The translations under genes were made by a program, and so were the position numbers. Positions 16,751 to 24,547 of a stretch of DNA of 48,530 nt are shown here, one piece after another (the stretch's first letter is position 1; each line of letters opens with the position of its first letter). The notes beneath the pieces are model-generated. The model did no database searches and was not told the origin of the DNA. It saw only the letters and a program-made list of their open reading frames with translations. Source of the stretch: UBA5336 sp038522375 (GTDB taxonomy: Bacteria; Pseudomonadota; Alphaproteobacteria; Caulobacterales; Hyphomonadaceae); NCBI GenBank assembly GCA_038522375.1, contig JBCBKE010000009.1:1-48530 (forward strand). Direction: 5' to 3'.

Positions 16751-18582
16751 CCAGCCTTCACCCCACGGTCGCCGAAGTGCTGGCACGGATAGAGGACCGG
16801 TCGCGGGACAGCCGCGCAACCTATCTGGAACTGGTCAGGGCCCGCCGCCCCAGCGGCTTTGCCCGCAAACGGCTGAGCGAAGGCAACCAGGCCCATGCCT
16901 CGGCAGGCTGCACAGTGGTGGACAAGGTACAGTTACTCGGCGACGGATGGCCAAATATCGGCATCGTGACCGCCTATAACGACATGCTTTCCGCCCACCA
17001 ACCGTTTGAACGGTTTCCCGAACTGATCCGCGACGCTGCGCGGGAGGTGAAGGCGACGGCCCAGGTGGCAGGCGGCGTACCGGCCATGTGCGATGGCGTG
17101 ACACAGGGCCAGGCCGGGATGGAGCTTTCGCTGTTTTCTCGCGACGTGATCGCCCTGGCGTCGGCCATATCGCTCAGCCATGACGCGTTCGATGCAGCGA
17201 TACATCTCGGCGTCTGTGACAAGATCATTCCGGGGCTGGTTATCGCAGCGCTACGTTTCGGTTGGTTGCCCCATGTGTTCGTGCCGGCAGGGCCGATGCC
17301 GTCGGGGCTGCCAAATCCGGAGAAGGCCCGCATTCGCCAGCGCTTTGCCGAGGGGAAGGTTGGCCGTGACGAGTTGCTCAAGGCGGAAGCCGAAAGTTAT
17401 CACAGCCCCGGCACTTGCACGTTTTACGGGACGGCGAATTCCAATCAGATGCTGATGGAGGTCATGGGCCTGCACTTGCCGGGCGCCGCTTTTGTGAACC
17501 CCAATACGCCGCTGCGTGATGCCCTGACCCGGGCCGCGACCCGGAAGGCGGCCGCAATGACAATCAACGGCGACTATACGCCCATGGGCGAAATCATCGA
17601 CGCCCGCTCCGTCGTGAACGGTATTGTCGGGCTCGTGGCGACAGGGGGATCGACCAACCACGCGCTGCACATTCCGGCCATGGCGGCGGCGGCTGGTATT
17701 CAGGTCACCCTCGAGGATTTCGCCGACCTGTCGGCTGTCACACCGCTCATGTGTCGGATTTATCCGAACGGGGTCGCAGACGTAAACCATTTCCATGCGG
17801 CCGGCGGTATGGGCTTTCTGGTCAGGGAATTGATCGGTGCCGGGCTTATGATCGGCGATGCAGCAGGCATTTCCGGACCGCTGACCGCCTATACCCAGGA
17901 GCCTTATCTCGATGGCGATCGCCTGGCCTGGCGCGAAGCACCGACCGAGAGCGGCGATAGCGATGTCCTCAGGCCCGCAGCTGACCCCTTCCAGGCCGAT
18001 GGCGGCTTGCGCCTGATGGACGGACCACTCGGACGTGGCGTGACGAAAGTGTCGGCCGTCAAGCCTGAGAACCGTATCGTTGAAGCGCCTGCGCTCGTCT
18101 TCGAAAGCCAGGAATCCCTCAAGGCTGCGCACCGGGCTGGAAAACTGGAGCGGGACTTCGTTGCCGTTGTCAGGTTCCAGGGCCCGGCGGCAAACGGCAT
18201 GCCCGAGCTGCATTCCCTCTCGCCCGTGCTGGGAGCCCTCCAGGACGCCGGGCATCGGGTTGCGCTTGTGACCGATGGGCGTATGTCGGGGGCATCCGGC
18301 AAGGTACCATCGGCGATCCATATCGGTCCCGAGGCTGCAGCCGGGGGGCCGCTGGCCAAGGTCCGCGAGGGTGATGTGATCCGCGTCGACTGCGAGACGG
18401 GAACGCTGGATCTGAAGGTGGATGCGGCTGCGTTCGCGTCCCGGGATCCCGTCCCTTTTCGTCCGAACCAGAGCCATGTCGGGCTAGGGCGGGAAATGTT
18501 TGGAGCGTTCCGTGCGGGCGCGACCCATACCGAAACCGGCGCGAGCCTTTTTGATTTTCTAATGCCTCAGGCTGCTGAATAG
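16747..18582 (+). CDS. edd: Phosphogluconate dehydratase
   Basis: The 611-residue IlvD/Edd-family dehydratase converts 6-phosphogluconate to KDPG, the committed Entner-Doudoroff step. Cysteines likely to hold the iron-sulfur cluster lie in PAMCDGVTQG, LGVCDKIIPG (Cys 157) and GTCTFYGTANSNQ. The C-terminal DGRMSGASGKVPSAIH element is typical. The start is the ATG overlapping the pgl stop by 4 nt; an upstream in-frame TTG at 16738 is unlikely. The stop shares one nucleotide with the glk GTG. Confidence 0.96.
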   Translation: MTSLHPTVAEVLARIEDRSRDSRATYLELVRARRPSGFARKRLSEGNQAHASAGCTVVDKVQLLGDGWPNIGIVTAYNDMLSAHQPFERFPELIRDAAREVKATAQVAGGVPAMCDGVTQGQAGMELSLFSRDVIALASAISLSHDAFDAAIHLGVCDKIIPGLVIAALRFGWLPHVFVPAGPMPSGLPNPEKARIRQRFAEGKVGRDELLKAEAESYHSPGTCTFYGTANSNQMLMEVMGLHLPGAAFVNPNTPLRDALTRAATRKAAAMTINGDYTPMGEIIDARSVVNGIVGLVATGGSTNHALHIPAMAAAAGIQVTLEDFADLSAVTPLMCRIYPNGVADVNHFHAAGGMGFLVRELIGAGLMIGDAAGISGPLTAYTQEPYLDGDRLAWREAPTESGDSDVLRPAADPFQADGGLRLMDGPLGRGVTKVSAVKPENRIVEAPALVFESQESLKAAHRAGKLERDFVAVVRFQGPAANGMPELHSLSPVLGALQDAGHRVALVTDGRMSGASGKVPSAIHIGPEAAAGGPLAKVREGDVIRVDCETGTLDLKVDAAAFASRDPVPFRPNQSHVGLGREMFGAFRAGATHTETGASLFDFLMPQAAE

Positions 18583-19541
18583 TGGATAGCGTCCTTGTTG
18601 GTGATGTGGGCGGTACAAGCTGCCGGTTCGCCCTTGCCGGGCGAGGCGATGGCAAGATCGCGCTCCGCGCATTCGAGAAGCTCAGCAATGACGATTTCAT
18701 TAGTTTTTCGGACGCCCTTTCTTCCTACGTCTCGGGGCTTGAAGCGCCTGCTCCAGCGGTCGCCCTGTTCGCATTGGCCGGACCACCCCGGAGCGATGGC
18801 TCGGTGACGTTGACGAACCGGGATTGGCCCACGGTTCATCCGGCAGACCTTGAGGGATCGGTCGGTTTCGACCGGGTAACCCTCGTGAATGATTTCGCGG
18901 CGATGGCGCGTGCGATCCCTGAACTGCCGCGCGATGTGTTTGAAACCATCCTGCCCGGCGAGCCAAGGCAAGGAGCGCCGATCCTGGTAACCGGTCCGGG
19001 GACAGGCTTCGGTATCTCGACGCTGATCGAGCAGGAACCGGGAACCTGGCGAGTGCTGACGGGTGAGGGCGGGCACGCGGCATTTGCTGCCCGTACGTTG
19101 CGCGAGGCGTCGGTCGCCGGAAAGCTGGGGGAAGTGCACGGGTTCGTCTCAACCGAAGCCATCGTCTCGGGTGGCTGGTTGCAGATGGTTTATGCGGCGA
19201 TCGCAGACCTCCACAATGCTCCGCGCCGCTCCTATTCAGCCCAGGACATTCTCGATCGCGCGGAGTCAGGCGATCCGGTTTGCGTCGAAGTGTGTGAGTT
19301 GAGGGGCCGGGCCATCATGGGTGCAGCGGGGGATGCTGCGCTTATCACCGGCGCCCAGGGCGGGGTCGTCCTGACAGGGGGCGTGGCGGAGCGGATGCCC
19401 AAATGGCTTCGCGCCGCCGAAACCCGCTTCCGCGACCGTGGGGCCCGCACGCCTTGGATGGCTGATATCCCCGTGTCGGTGCTGCACGCGCCCGAAGCAC
19501 CCCTTATCGGTGCAGCAGCCCTGGCGTTCGACAGCGGGTAG
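18582..19541 (+). CDS. glk: Glucokinase
   Basis: The 319-residue hexokinase-fold enzyme phosphorylates glucose at the head of the Entner-Doudoroff route. The ATP phosphate loop is GDVGGTSCRFAL (Asp 8), the catalytic Asp lies in LVNDFAAMA (about 104), and TGPGTGFGIS and GEGGHAAF are Glk-family landmarks, unlike ROK kinases. The GTG start overlaps the edd stop by one base (TAGTG). It is the last gene of zwf-pgl-edd-glk; about 100 nt separate it from the next gene. A cytosolic glucokinase implies uptake of free glucose rather than by a sugar PTS. Confidence 0.94.
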   Translation: MDSVLVGDVGGTSCRFALAGRGDGKIALRAFEKLSNDDFISFSDALSSYVSGLEAPAPAVALFALAGPPRSDGSVTLTNRDWPTVHPADLEGSVGFDRVTLVNDFAAMARAIPELPRDVFETILPGEPRQGAPILVTGPGTGFGISTLIEQEPGTWRVLTGEGGHAAFAARTLREASVAGKLGEVHGFVSTEAIVSGGWLQMVYAAIADLHNAPRRSYSAQDILDRAESGDPVCVEVCELRGRAIMGAAGDAALITGAQGGVVLTGGVAERMPKWLRAAETRFRDRGARTPWMADIPVSVLHAPEAPLIGAAALAFDSG

Positions 19542-19642
19542 GGGCTCCCGGCCGGATCCAGCGTCGTTGGACAAACTTGCAATCAGCTCCGGTTGTGGCA
19601 ACGAAGCATCTGTCTTCGCGCATGGCCGGATGGGGACGACAA

Positions 19643-20272
19643 ATGGCTGATACCGTTTACGACCGGTTGACGGGTCGCCCTGGGATACAGCGGTATCCCG
19701 GCCAGAAGGTTCAGCTGTTCATCCTGCGTGAATTTCTGGATCCAGCCCATTGCGCGTCGCTGATGACGCTCATTGACGAAACAAGGAGGCCTTCGACGAA
19801 GGCCGATGACAATGGCGATCCCCTTTATCGGACCAGCGAAACGACCGACCTTGATCCGGCGCACCCGTCAGTGGCCACGCTCGACAGGAGGATTGCCGAT
19901 CTGACGGGGCTCGATCTGGCGTGCGGTGAGCCCCTGCAGGGACAACGGTATGACGTTGGTCAGGAGTTCAAGGACCACACAGACTACTTCGAACCCAGCG
20001 GCGCGGACTTTCAGAAGTACTGTGCCGGATGCGGGCAGAGAACGTGGACGGTCATGGTCTACCTCAACGAACCAGGCGCTGGCGGGGCCACGCGGTTCCG
20101 AAAGATCGACAGGATCATTCGGCCCGAAATGGGCAAGCTGGTCGCGTGGAATAACCTCGATGCCGAAGGTCGGCCAAACGGAAAAACACTTCACCATGGC
20201 ATGAAGGTGCGGGCGGGTCTGAAATTCATCACCACCAAATGGTTCCGGGAGCGGCCATGGCCGAACGGCTGA
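19643..20272 (+). CDS. 2-oxoglutarate/Fe(II) dioxygenase, prolyl-4-hydroxylase-like
   Basis: The 209-residue protein has the double-stranded beta-helix of the P4Hc family. The iron ligands are His and Asp of DHTDYFEP and a distal His in TLHHGMKV; the 2-oxoglutarate-binding Lys lies in AGLKFITTKWFRE. The Trp-rich TWTVMVYLN and GGATRF are typical. The frame is open upstream to 19577, but the ATG at 19643 has a GGGGA ribosome-binding site; an ATG at 19622 is the alternative. The substrate is unknown: bacterial members modify proline in proteins (for example EF-Tu) or free amino acids. The prfC gene follows 78 nt downstream. Confidence 0.85.
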   Translation: MADTVYDRLTGRPGIQRYPGQKVQLFILREFLDPAHCASLMTLIDETRRPSTKADDNGDPLYRTSETTDLDPAHPSVATLDRRIADLTGLDLACGEPLQGQRYDVGQEFKDHTDYFEPSGADFQKYCAGCGQRTWTVMVYLNEPGAGGATRFRKIDRIIRPEMGKLVAWNNLDAEGRPNGKTLHHGMKVRAGLKFITTKWFRERPWPNG

Positions 20273-20350
20273 GGCTCGTCCCCCTTCCGCCAGCGGTTCA
20301 AATCAGCTAGTGCGGTCGCCTTCATGTGAGAAGGCAGGTCCCCCAACCCC

Positions 20351-21952
20351 ATGTCCATCGCCGACGAATCTGGCCGCAGGCGCACATTCGCGATCATCTC
20401 GCATCCCGATGCGGGCAAGACGACGCTGACCGAAAACCTGCTCCTCGCGGCCGGCGCTATCCGGCTGGCGGGTGAGGTTGCAGCGCGGGGGCAGCGCCGT
20501 CGGACGACCTCAGACTGGATGAAGATCGAACGGGATCGTGGGATATCGGTCTCTGCGTCGGTGATGACCTACGAGTACAAGGACCTTGTGTTCAACCTGC
20601 TCGACACGCCCGGACACGAGGATTTTTCGGAAGATACCTACCGGACGCTGACGGCGGCCGACAGCGCTGTGATGGTGCTCGATGCCGCCAAGGGAATTGA
20701 ACCGCAGACGCTGAAACTGTTCGAGGTCTGCCGGATGCGAGACATCCCGATTACCACGTTCATCAACAAGATGGACAGGGAAGCGCAGGACCCGTTCGCG
20801 CTGCTTGACGAGGTGTCCGACAAACTGCAACTCGATTGTGCACCGCTATACTGGCCTGCAGCCAGCGGGAACAGGTTTGCCGGCATGCTTGACCTGAGGA
20901 CCGACGAGTTCTGCCTCTTCGAAAAGACTGCCGCGGACGAAGACCTGAGGGTGGGTCTGGCAGAACGGATTGCAGCGGGCGGCAACTCCATGGCAGCCGC
21001 AATGGATGAAAGCGTCAGGGAAGAGTTGCAGGAAGGCGCGGAGCTGGCGCGAGAAGCCCTGCCGGAGATCGACCGAGACGCGTATTTGGGTGGTCATATG
21101 ACCCCTGTGGTGTTTGGGTCGGCGCTACGCCATTTCGGGGTCGGAGAACTGCTCGATACGCTAGCCGAGTTTGCGCCTGGCCCGCGGGTGCAGACGGCGC
21201 AGAAGGCTGGCGCTGGCGTGACAGTCGCGGCGGACGACAAAGAGGTCTCCGGCTTTGTTTTCAAGATCCAGGCGAACATGGATCCCAACCACCGCGACCG
21301 GGTCGCCTTCTTCCGGATGTGTTCGGGCGAGTTCAAGCGGGGTATGCGGCTCAAGGTCGCCGGGGGTAAGCAGATCAATATACACAATCCGCTGATGTTC
21401 CTGGCCCAGGACCGGGAGATCACGGAGACAGCCTATGGTGGCGACGTGATCGGCATTCCAAACCACGGCCAGTTGCGGGTGGGCGACAGCCTCTCCGAGA
21501 CGGGCAGCGTTGTGTTTGCCGGGATCCCGAACTTTGCCCCGGAAATCCTGCGGCGGGCGCGGGTCAAGGATCCGATGAAACAGAAGCACTTGAAAAAGGC
21601 GCTGGAAAGCCTTGCCGAGGAGGGTGTGACGCAGCTCTTTCGCCCGGCAATCGGCTCTGACATGATAGTTGGCGCGGTTGGTCAACTCCAGATCGAAGTG
21701 ATGAGCGAGCGGGTCGCGGCCGAATATGGACTGGACGTGGACTTTGAAGCGGCGCCCTACAACGTGGCGCGCTGGATGAGTTCCGATGATGGCACAAAGC
21801 TCGAAGCGTTTCTCGACAAGAACAAGTCCGTCACCGGTACGGATCTGGATGGCGCACCAGTATACTTGGCTAAGAACGCCTGGGATGTCGGATACGCGCA
21901 GGAGAAAAATCCGGCGATCCGGTTTACGGCAACAAAGGAACGCGCGGCCTGA
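20351..21952 (+). CDS. prfC: Peptide chain release factor 3 (RF3)
   Basis: The 533-residue translational GTPase recycles RF1/RF2 from the ribosome after termination. The G domain shows G1 SHPDAGKTTLTE, G3 DTPGHEDFSEDTYR and G4 NKMDRE, with the RF3-specific RGQRRRTTSDWM and GISVSASV switch regions. Domain II has the FVFKIQANMDPNHRDRVAF stretch. The length matches E. coli RF3 (529). RF3 is patchily distributed in bacteria. The neighbouring mscS-like gene starts about 50 nt downstream on the same strand. Confidence 0.96.
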   Translation: MSIADESGRRRTFAIISHPDAGKTTLTENLLLAAGAIRLAGEVAARGQRRRTTSDWMKIERDRGISVSASVMTYEYKDLVFNLLDTPGHEDFSEDTYRTLTAADSAVMVLDAAKGIEPQTLKLFEVCRMRDIPITTFINKMDREAQDPFALLDEVSDKLQLDCAPLYWPAASGNRFAGMLDLRTDEFCLFEKTAADEDLRVGLAERIAAGGNSMAAAMDESVREELQEGAELAREALPEIDRDAYLGGHMTPVVFGSALRHFGVGELLDTLAEFAPGPRVQTAQKAGAGVTVAADDKEVSGFVFKIQANMDPNHRDRVAFFRMCSGEFKRGMRLKVAGGKQINIHNPLMFLAQDREITETAYGGDVIGIPNHGQLRVGDSLSETGSVVFAGIPNFAPEILRRARVKDPMKQKHLKKALESLAEEGVTQLFRPAIGSDMIVGAVGQLQIEVMSERVAAEYGLDVDFEAAPYNVARWMSSDDGTKLEAFLDKNKSVTGTDLDGAPVYLAKNAWDVGYAQEKNPAIRFTATKERAA

Positions 21953-22001
21953 GGGGGCCGGTTTCAGGTGGCGAAACGCCGACGCGCAAGGGGAGTAGAG
22001 C

Positions 22002-23261
22002 ATGGACGAAGCAGATGCTGCGGGCGTACTGCCGAGATGGATGGGTGAGGCACTGCCGGGATGGGCGCAGGAAGGTGTTCTGTACCTGCTTGGGATATGG
22101 AACCAGGGCGCGTTGGGGCTAACTTACGGCGAGATCATCACCGCCGTCGGGATCATGCTGCTGGCCTTGCTGGTCCGGGGGGTCTTCGCGCGCACGGTTG
22201 TCCGAACGATCACAAGGGCGGCGGCAGGGACGAAGACCAATTTCGATGACGCCCTCGTGTCAGCGATTGCAACGCCGCTCAAGACGGTACCGATCATTAT
22301 CGGGTTCTATTTCGCGCTCCAGGTCATCGATATCGGTCCCGATACCGAGGTGATTGCGAACAAGCTGGTCCAGTCGGTGATCGCGTTGGCGGTATTCTGG
22401 ACCCTGTCACGGGCGGTGCACGCCTTTGAGTTCGTTTTCACAAGTCTGAGGGAGAGCCTCTCCTCGGCGATTGTCGACTGGATGCTGAAATTCCTCGAAC
22501 TCGGCCTCATCGTCCTGGGCCTCTTGGCGGTCGCGCAGATTTGGGAAATTCCCATCGCACCGATCATCGCGTCCCTTGGCATATTCGGGATCGCCGTCGG
22601 TCTCGGCGCGCAGGACCTCTTCAAGAACCTTATATCGGGCATCCTCATTCTTACTGAAAAGCGTTTTACGCCTGGCGAATGGATACAGGTAGACGGCGTT
22701 GTCGAGGGCACGGTCGAGAAGATCAATTTCCGCTCGACCCTCATCCGCCGGTTCGACAAGAGCCCGGTTTTCGTCCCGAATGCCCTGCTATCGGACAACC
22801 CGGTTACGAATTTTTCGCGCATGACCCATCGCCGGATCAAGTGGGTCATTGGGGTTGAGTACCGCACCACGGTGGATCAGCTCAAATACGTCCGCGATGA
22901 GATCGAGGCCTGGCTCTGGAACGATGAACGGTTCGCAAAACCGCCCGCCGCAGCCCTCTTCGTTCGCGTCGACAGCTTCAACGCGTCGTCGATCGATTTT
23001 CTTATCTACACCTTCACCCACACGAAGAATTGGGGAGAGTGGCTGGCGATCAAGGAAGAGTTTGCGGTAGCCTGCATGGAAATCATCGAGCGGGCGGGAA
23101 CGAGTTTCGCTTTCCCAAGCCGGACGCTTTACATGCAACAGCAAGACCCCCCGGAAATTCTCTCCCCACCGCTGCGGAGCGAGGGCGTCGTAAAAGCGCT
23201 GGCCGAAAAGCAAGCCCTCGAACAATCCAAGGGCATGGGCGAGGCAGACGACGACGGTTAG
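22002..23261 (+). CDS. MscS-family mechanosensitive ion channel
   Basis: The 419-residue inner-membrane channel has four or five transmembrane helices. The pore helix is PIIASLGIFGIAVGLGAQDLFKN, split around the Gly-rich kink, followed by the MscS beta domain (RFTPGEWIQVDGVVEGTVEKI, FDKSPVFVPNALLSDNPVTNFS). The extra N-terminal helices resemble the YnaI/YbdG type rather than minimal MscS. Such channels release solutes on hypo-osmotic shock. The ATG has a strong GGGGAG ribosome-binding site. It converges on the PAN-domain gene. Confidence 0.93.
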   Translation: MDEADAAGVLPRWMGEALPGWAQEGVLYLLGIWNQGALGLTYGEIITAVGIMLLALLVRGVFARTVVRTITRAAAGTKTNFDDALVSAIATPLKTVPIIIGFYFALQVIDIGPDTEVIANKLVQSVIALAVFWTLSRAVHAFEFVFTSLRESLSSAIVDWMLKFLELGLIVLGLLAVAQIWEIPIAPIIASLGIFGIAVGLGAQDLFKNLISGILILTEKRFTPGEWIQVDGVVEGTVEKINFRSTLIRRFDKSPVFVPNALLSDNPVTNFSRMTHRRIKWVIGVEYRTTVDQLKYVRDEIEAWLWNDERFAKPPAAALFVRVDSFNASSIDFLIYTFTHTKNWGEWLAIKEEFAVACMEIIERAGTSFAFPSRTLYMQQQDPPEILSPPLRSEGVVKALAEKQALEQSKGMGEADDDG

Positions 23262-23304
23262 CTGTTGTTCGGCGATACCTTCACTAGAGAAATATGCATT
23301 AATG

Positions 23305-23721
23305 TCAGGATCCCGGGCCACCAGCCAATTCGGTGGTGAACAAAAGTGCCGTGTCGGTTGTCTTTGGCAGGTCGTGCAAGGGCGGATCGGCGAAGATGTC
23401 CTCGTGCCGCGCTGATCGACCGGACATCGTGCGCGGCTGGGCTTCGGGGATGCCGCCGCTCCGTTTCAATTCACAGATGGCCGCCGTGTCCTCATGCTTC
23501 GGGATATGGCTCCATGCGAGGCAACGGGCGTCGTTGGCGCAGAATTGGTCGCAGGCTTCATGGGTTTCCACCAACAGTCGCCGATAGGTCCCGCCGAAAT
23601 AGTAGACGTCCGCCTGGTAACTCGCCGAGCGGTCCGTTGCGGCGTTCCGGTGATTGTCCCCAAAAGCGGACAAGCCAACACCCACGATCGTGAAGAGTGC
23701 AAAAACTAGCAGTGCGCGCAT
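23305..23721 (-). CDS. Secreted PAN/Apple-domain protein
   Basis: The 138-residue protein has an N-terminal signal peptide (about residues 1-19). A PAN-like module follows: DVYYFGGTYRRL, then EACDQFCANDARCLAWSH with three Cys and a fourth Cys in ICELKR, the arrangement of PAN_4 domains. PAN modules bind protein or carbohydrate. Residues after about 85 look unstructured. The start has GGGAG at 7-nt spacing. The gene is divergent from the small membrane protein at 24030 and its partner is unknown. Confidence 0.7.
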   Translation of the reverse strand: MRALLVFALFTIVGVGLSAFGDNHRNAATDRSASYQADVYYFGGTYRRLLVETHEACDQFCANDARCLAWSHIPKHEDTAAICELKRSGGIPEAQPRTMSGRSARHEDIFADPPLHDLPKTTDTALLFTTELAGGPGS

Positions 23722-24029
23722 GCCGAAACTCCCAATGTCAGCCCGAAGATTGGGGTCATCGCGTTAAGGAACCGTTTGTTCAGGGTCTGTGGAAGATCGC
23801 CGATTCGTCTGTGCAAAGAGATGAACTTTCGCCCATGCTGGCAGAAAAGCCCATTGCGCAGAGATGCATAGCTGACATACTTTAACCATATTGGAGTGAT
23901 CGTTTGCAGAAAATTGACGATAAAAACGGGCTAGGATCGGCGTCCCGAATCTAATCGCAGCTAGCCCAAACAACTGGTAGGCGCCGCGTTGGCGACAGGC
24001 GACTGCCGGTTACATTGGGAGGCCACGGC
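23722..24029. other. Divergent intergenic region (308 nt)
   Basis: No gene is seen between the PAN-domain gene (minus) and the membrane-protein gene (plus), so promoters for both must lie here. A TTAACCAT string at 23882-23889 resembles a CtrA half-site, and TTGACG occurs near 23917 without a well-spaced -10. Both are weak matches and no structured RNA was recognised. Confidence 0.35.
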
Positions 24030-24494
24030 ATGGACCGTCATTACGACACGACCTTCGACACACCGCCGCCACGGCAAGAACGGACGTACAAGCCCGGGCA
24101 TATTGCTGTCGTTGCGATCGTCTTCTTTTCGGGGCCGATCTTCTGGGCGCTGGGAAACCTCATTGAGTGGGCATTCTACAACCCCACAGAAATGGGGTAT
24201 CTTTATTGGGAAGTGCTGCCGCCACTGACCCAGGATCGCATTGCACGCTACTGGCCCTGGGCGGTTCGCGTGACCCTCGCCATCAATATCATGCTTGGGT
24301 TCGCAGCCTATCTGATCCTGCGCCAACGCGCTGCGAAGGCTGCCGATACCCCGGCCTCCGCCGAGGCGCGGTCTTTCGAGAACTGGTTGATCAAGATCAC
24401 CGGCGCCGTGGCGTCTGCATTGATTGTGGTGTTCTTCTGGGTGTCGGCTGCGGCGGTCGGCTACCTGGTGATCAAGAACCTGTTTTTCGCGTAG
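24030..24494 (+). CDS. Small membrane protein of unknown function
   Basis: Not recognised. The 154-residue protein has a hydrophilic N-terminus of about 27 residues and three predicted helices: HIAVVAIVFFSGPIFWAL, VRVTLAINIMLGFAAYLIL and ASALIVVFFWVSAAAVGYLV. The ATG at 24030 is chosen because GGGAGG lies 7 nt upstream; an in-frame TTG at 24015 is unlikely. It stands alone, divergent from the PAN-domain gene and convergent with cobT, with a GC-rich hairpin after it. Confidence 0.7.
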   Translation: MDRHYDTTFDTPPPRQERTYKPGHIAVVAIVFFSGPIFWALGNLIEWAFYNPTEMGYLYWEVLPPLTQDRIARYWPWAVRVTLAINIMLGFAAYLILRQRAAKAADTPASAEARSFENWLIKITGAVASALIVVFFWVSAAAVGYLVIKNLFFA

Positions 24495-24516
24495 ACCGCG
24501 TCCAGCTTTGATGGAA

Positions 24517-24533
24517 CCGGCCGTCGAGGCCGG
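24517..24533. terminator. Candidate terminator hairpin between convergent genes
   Basis: CCGGCC and GGCCGG form a 6-bp GC stem with a GTCGA loop, between the membrane-protein gene and cobT, which converge. There is no T-tract on either strand, so it is a candidate only. Confidence 0.4.
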
Positions 24534-24547
24534 GCATGCACAAGCGT

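Noticed and set aside
20240..20312. GGTTCAAATC near 20295 resembling a tRNA T-loop
   Set aside because: No matching acceptor, D or anticodon stems; much of the span is the coding end of the dioxygenase gene.
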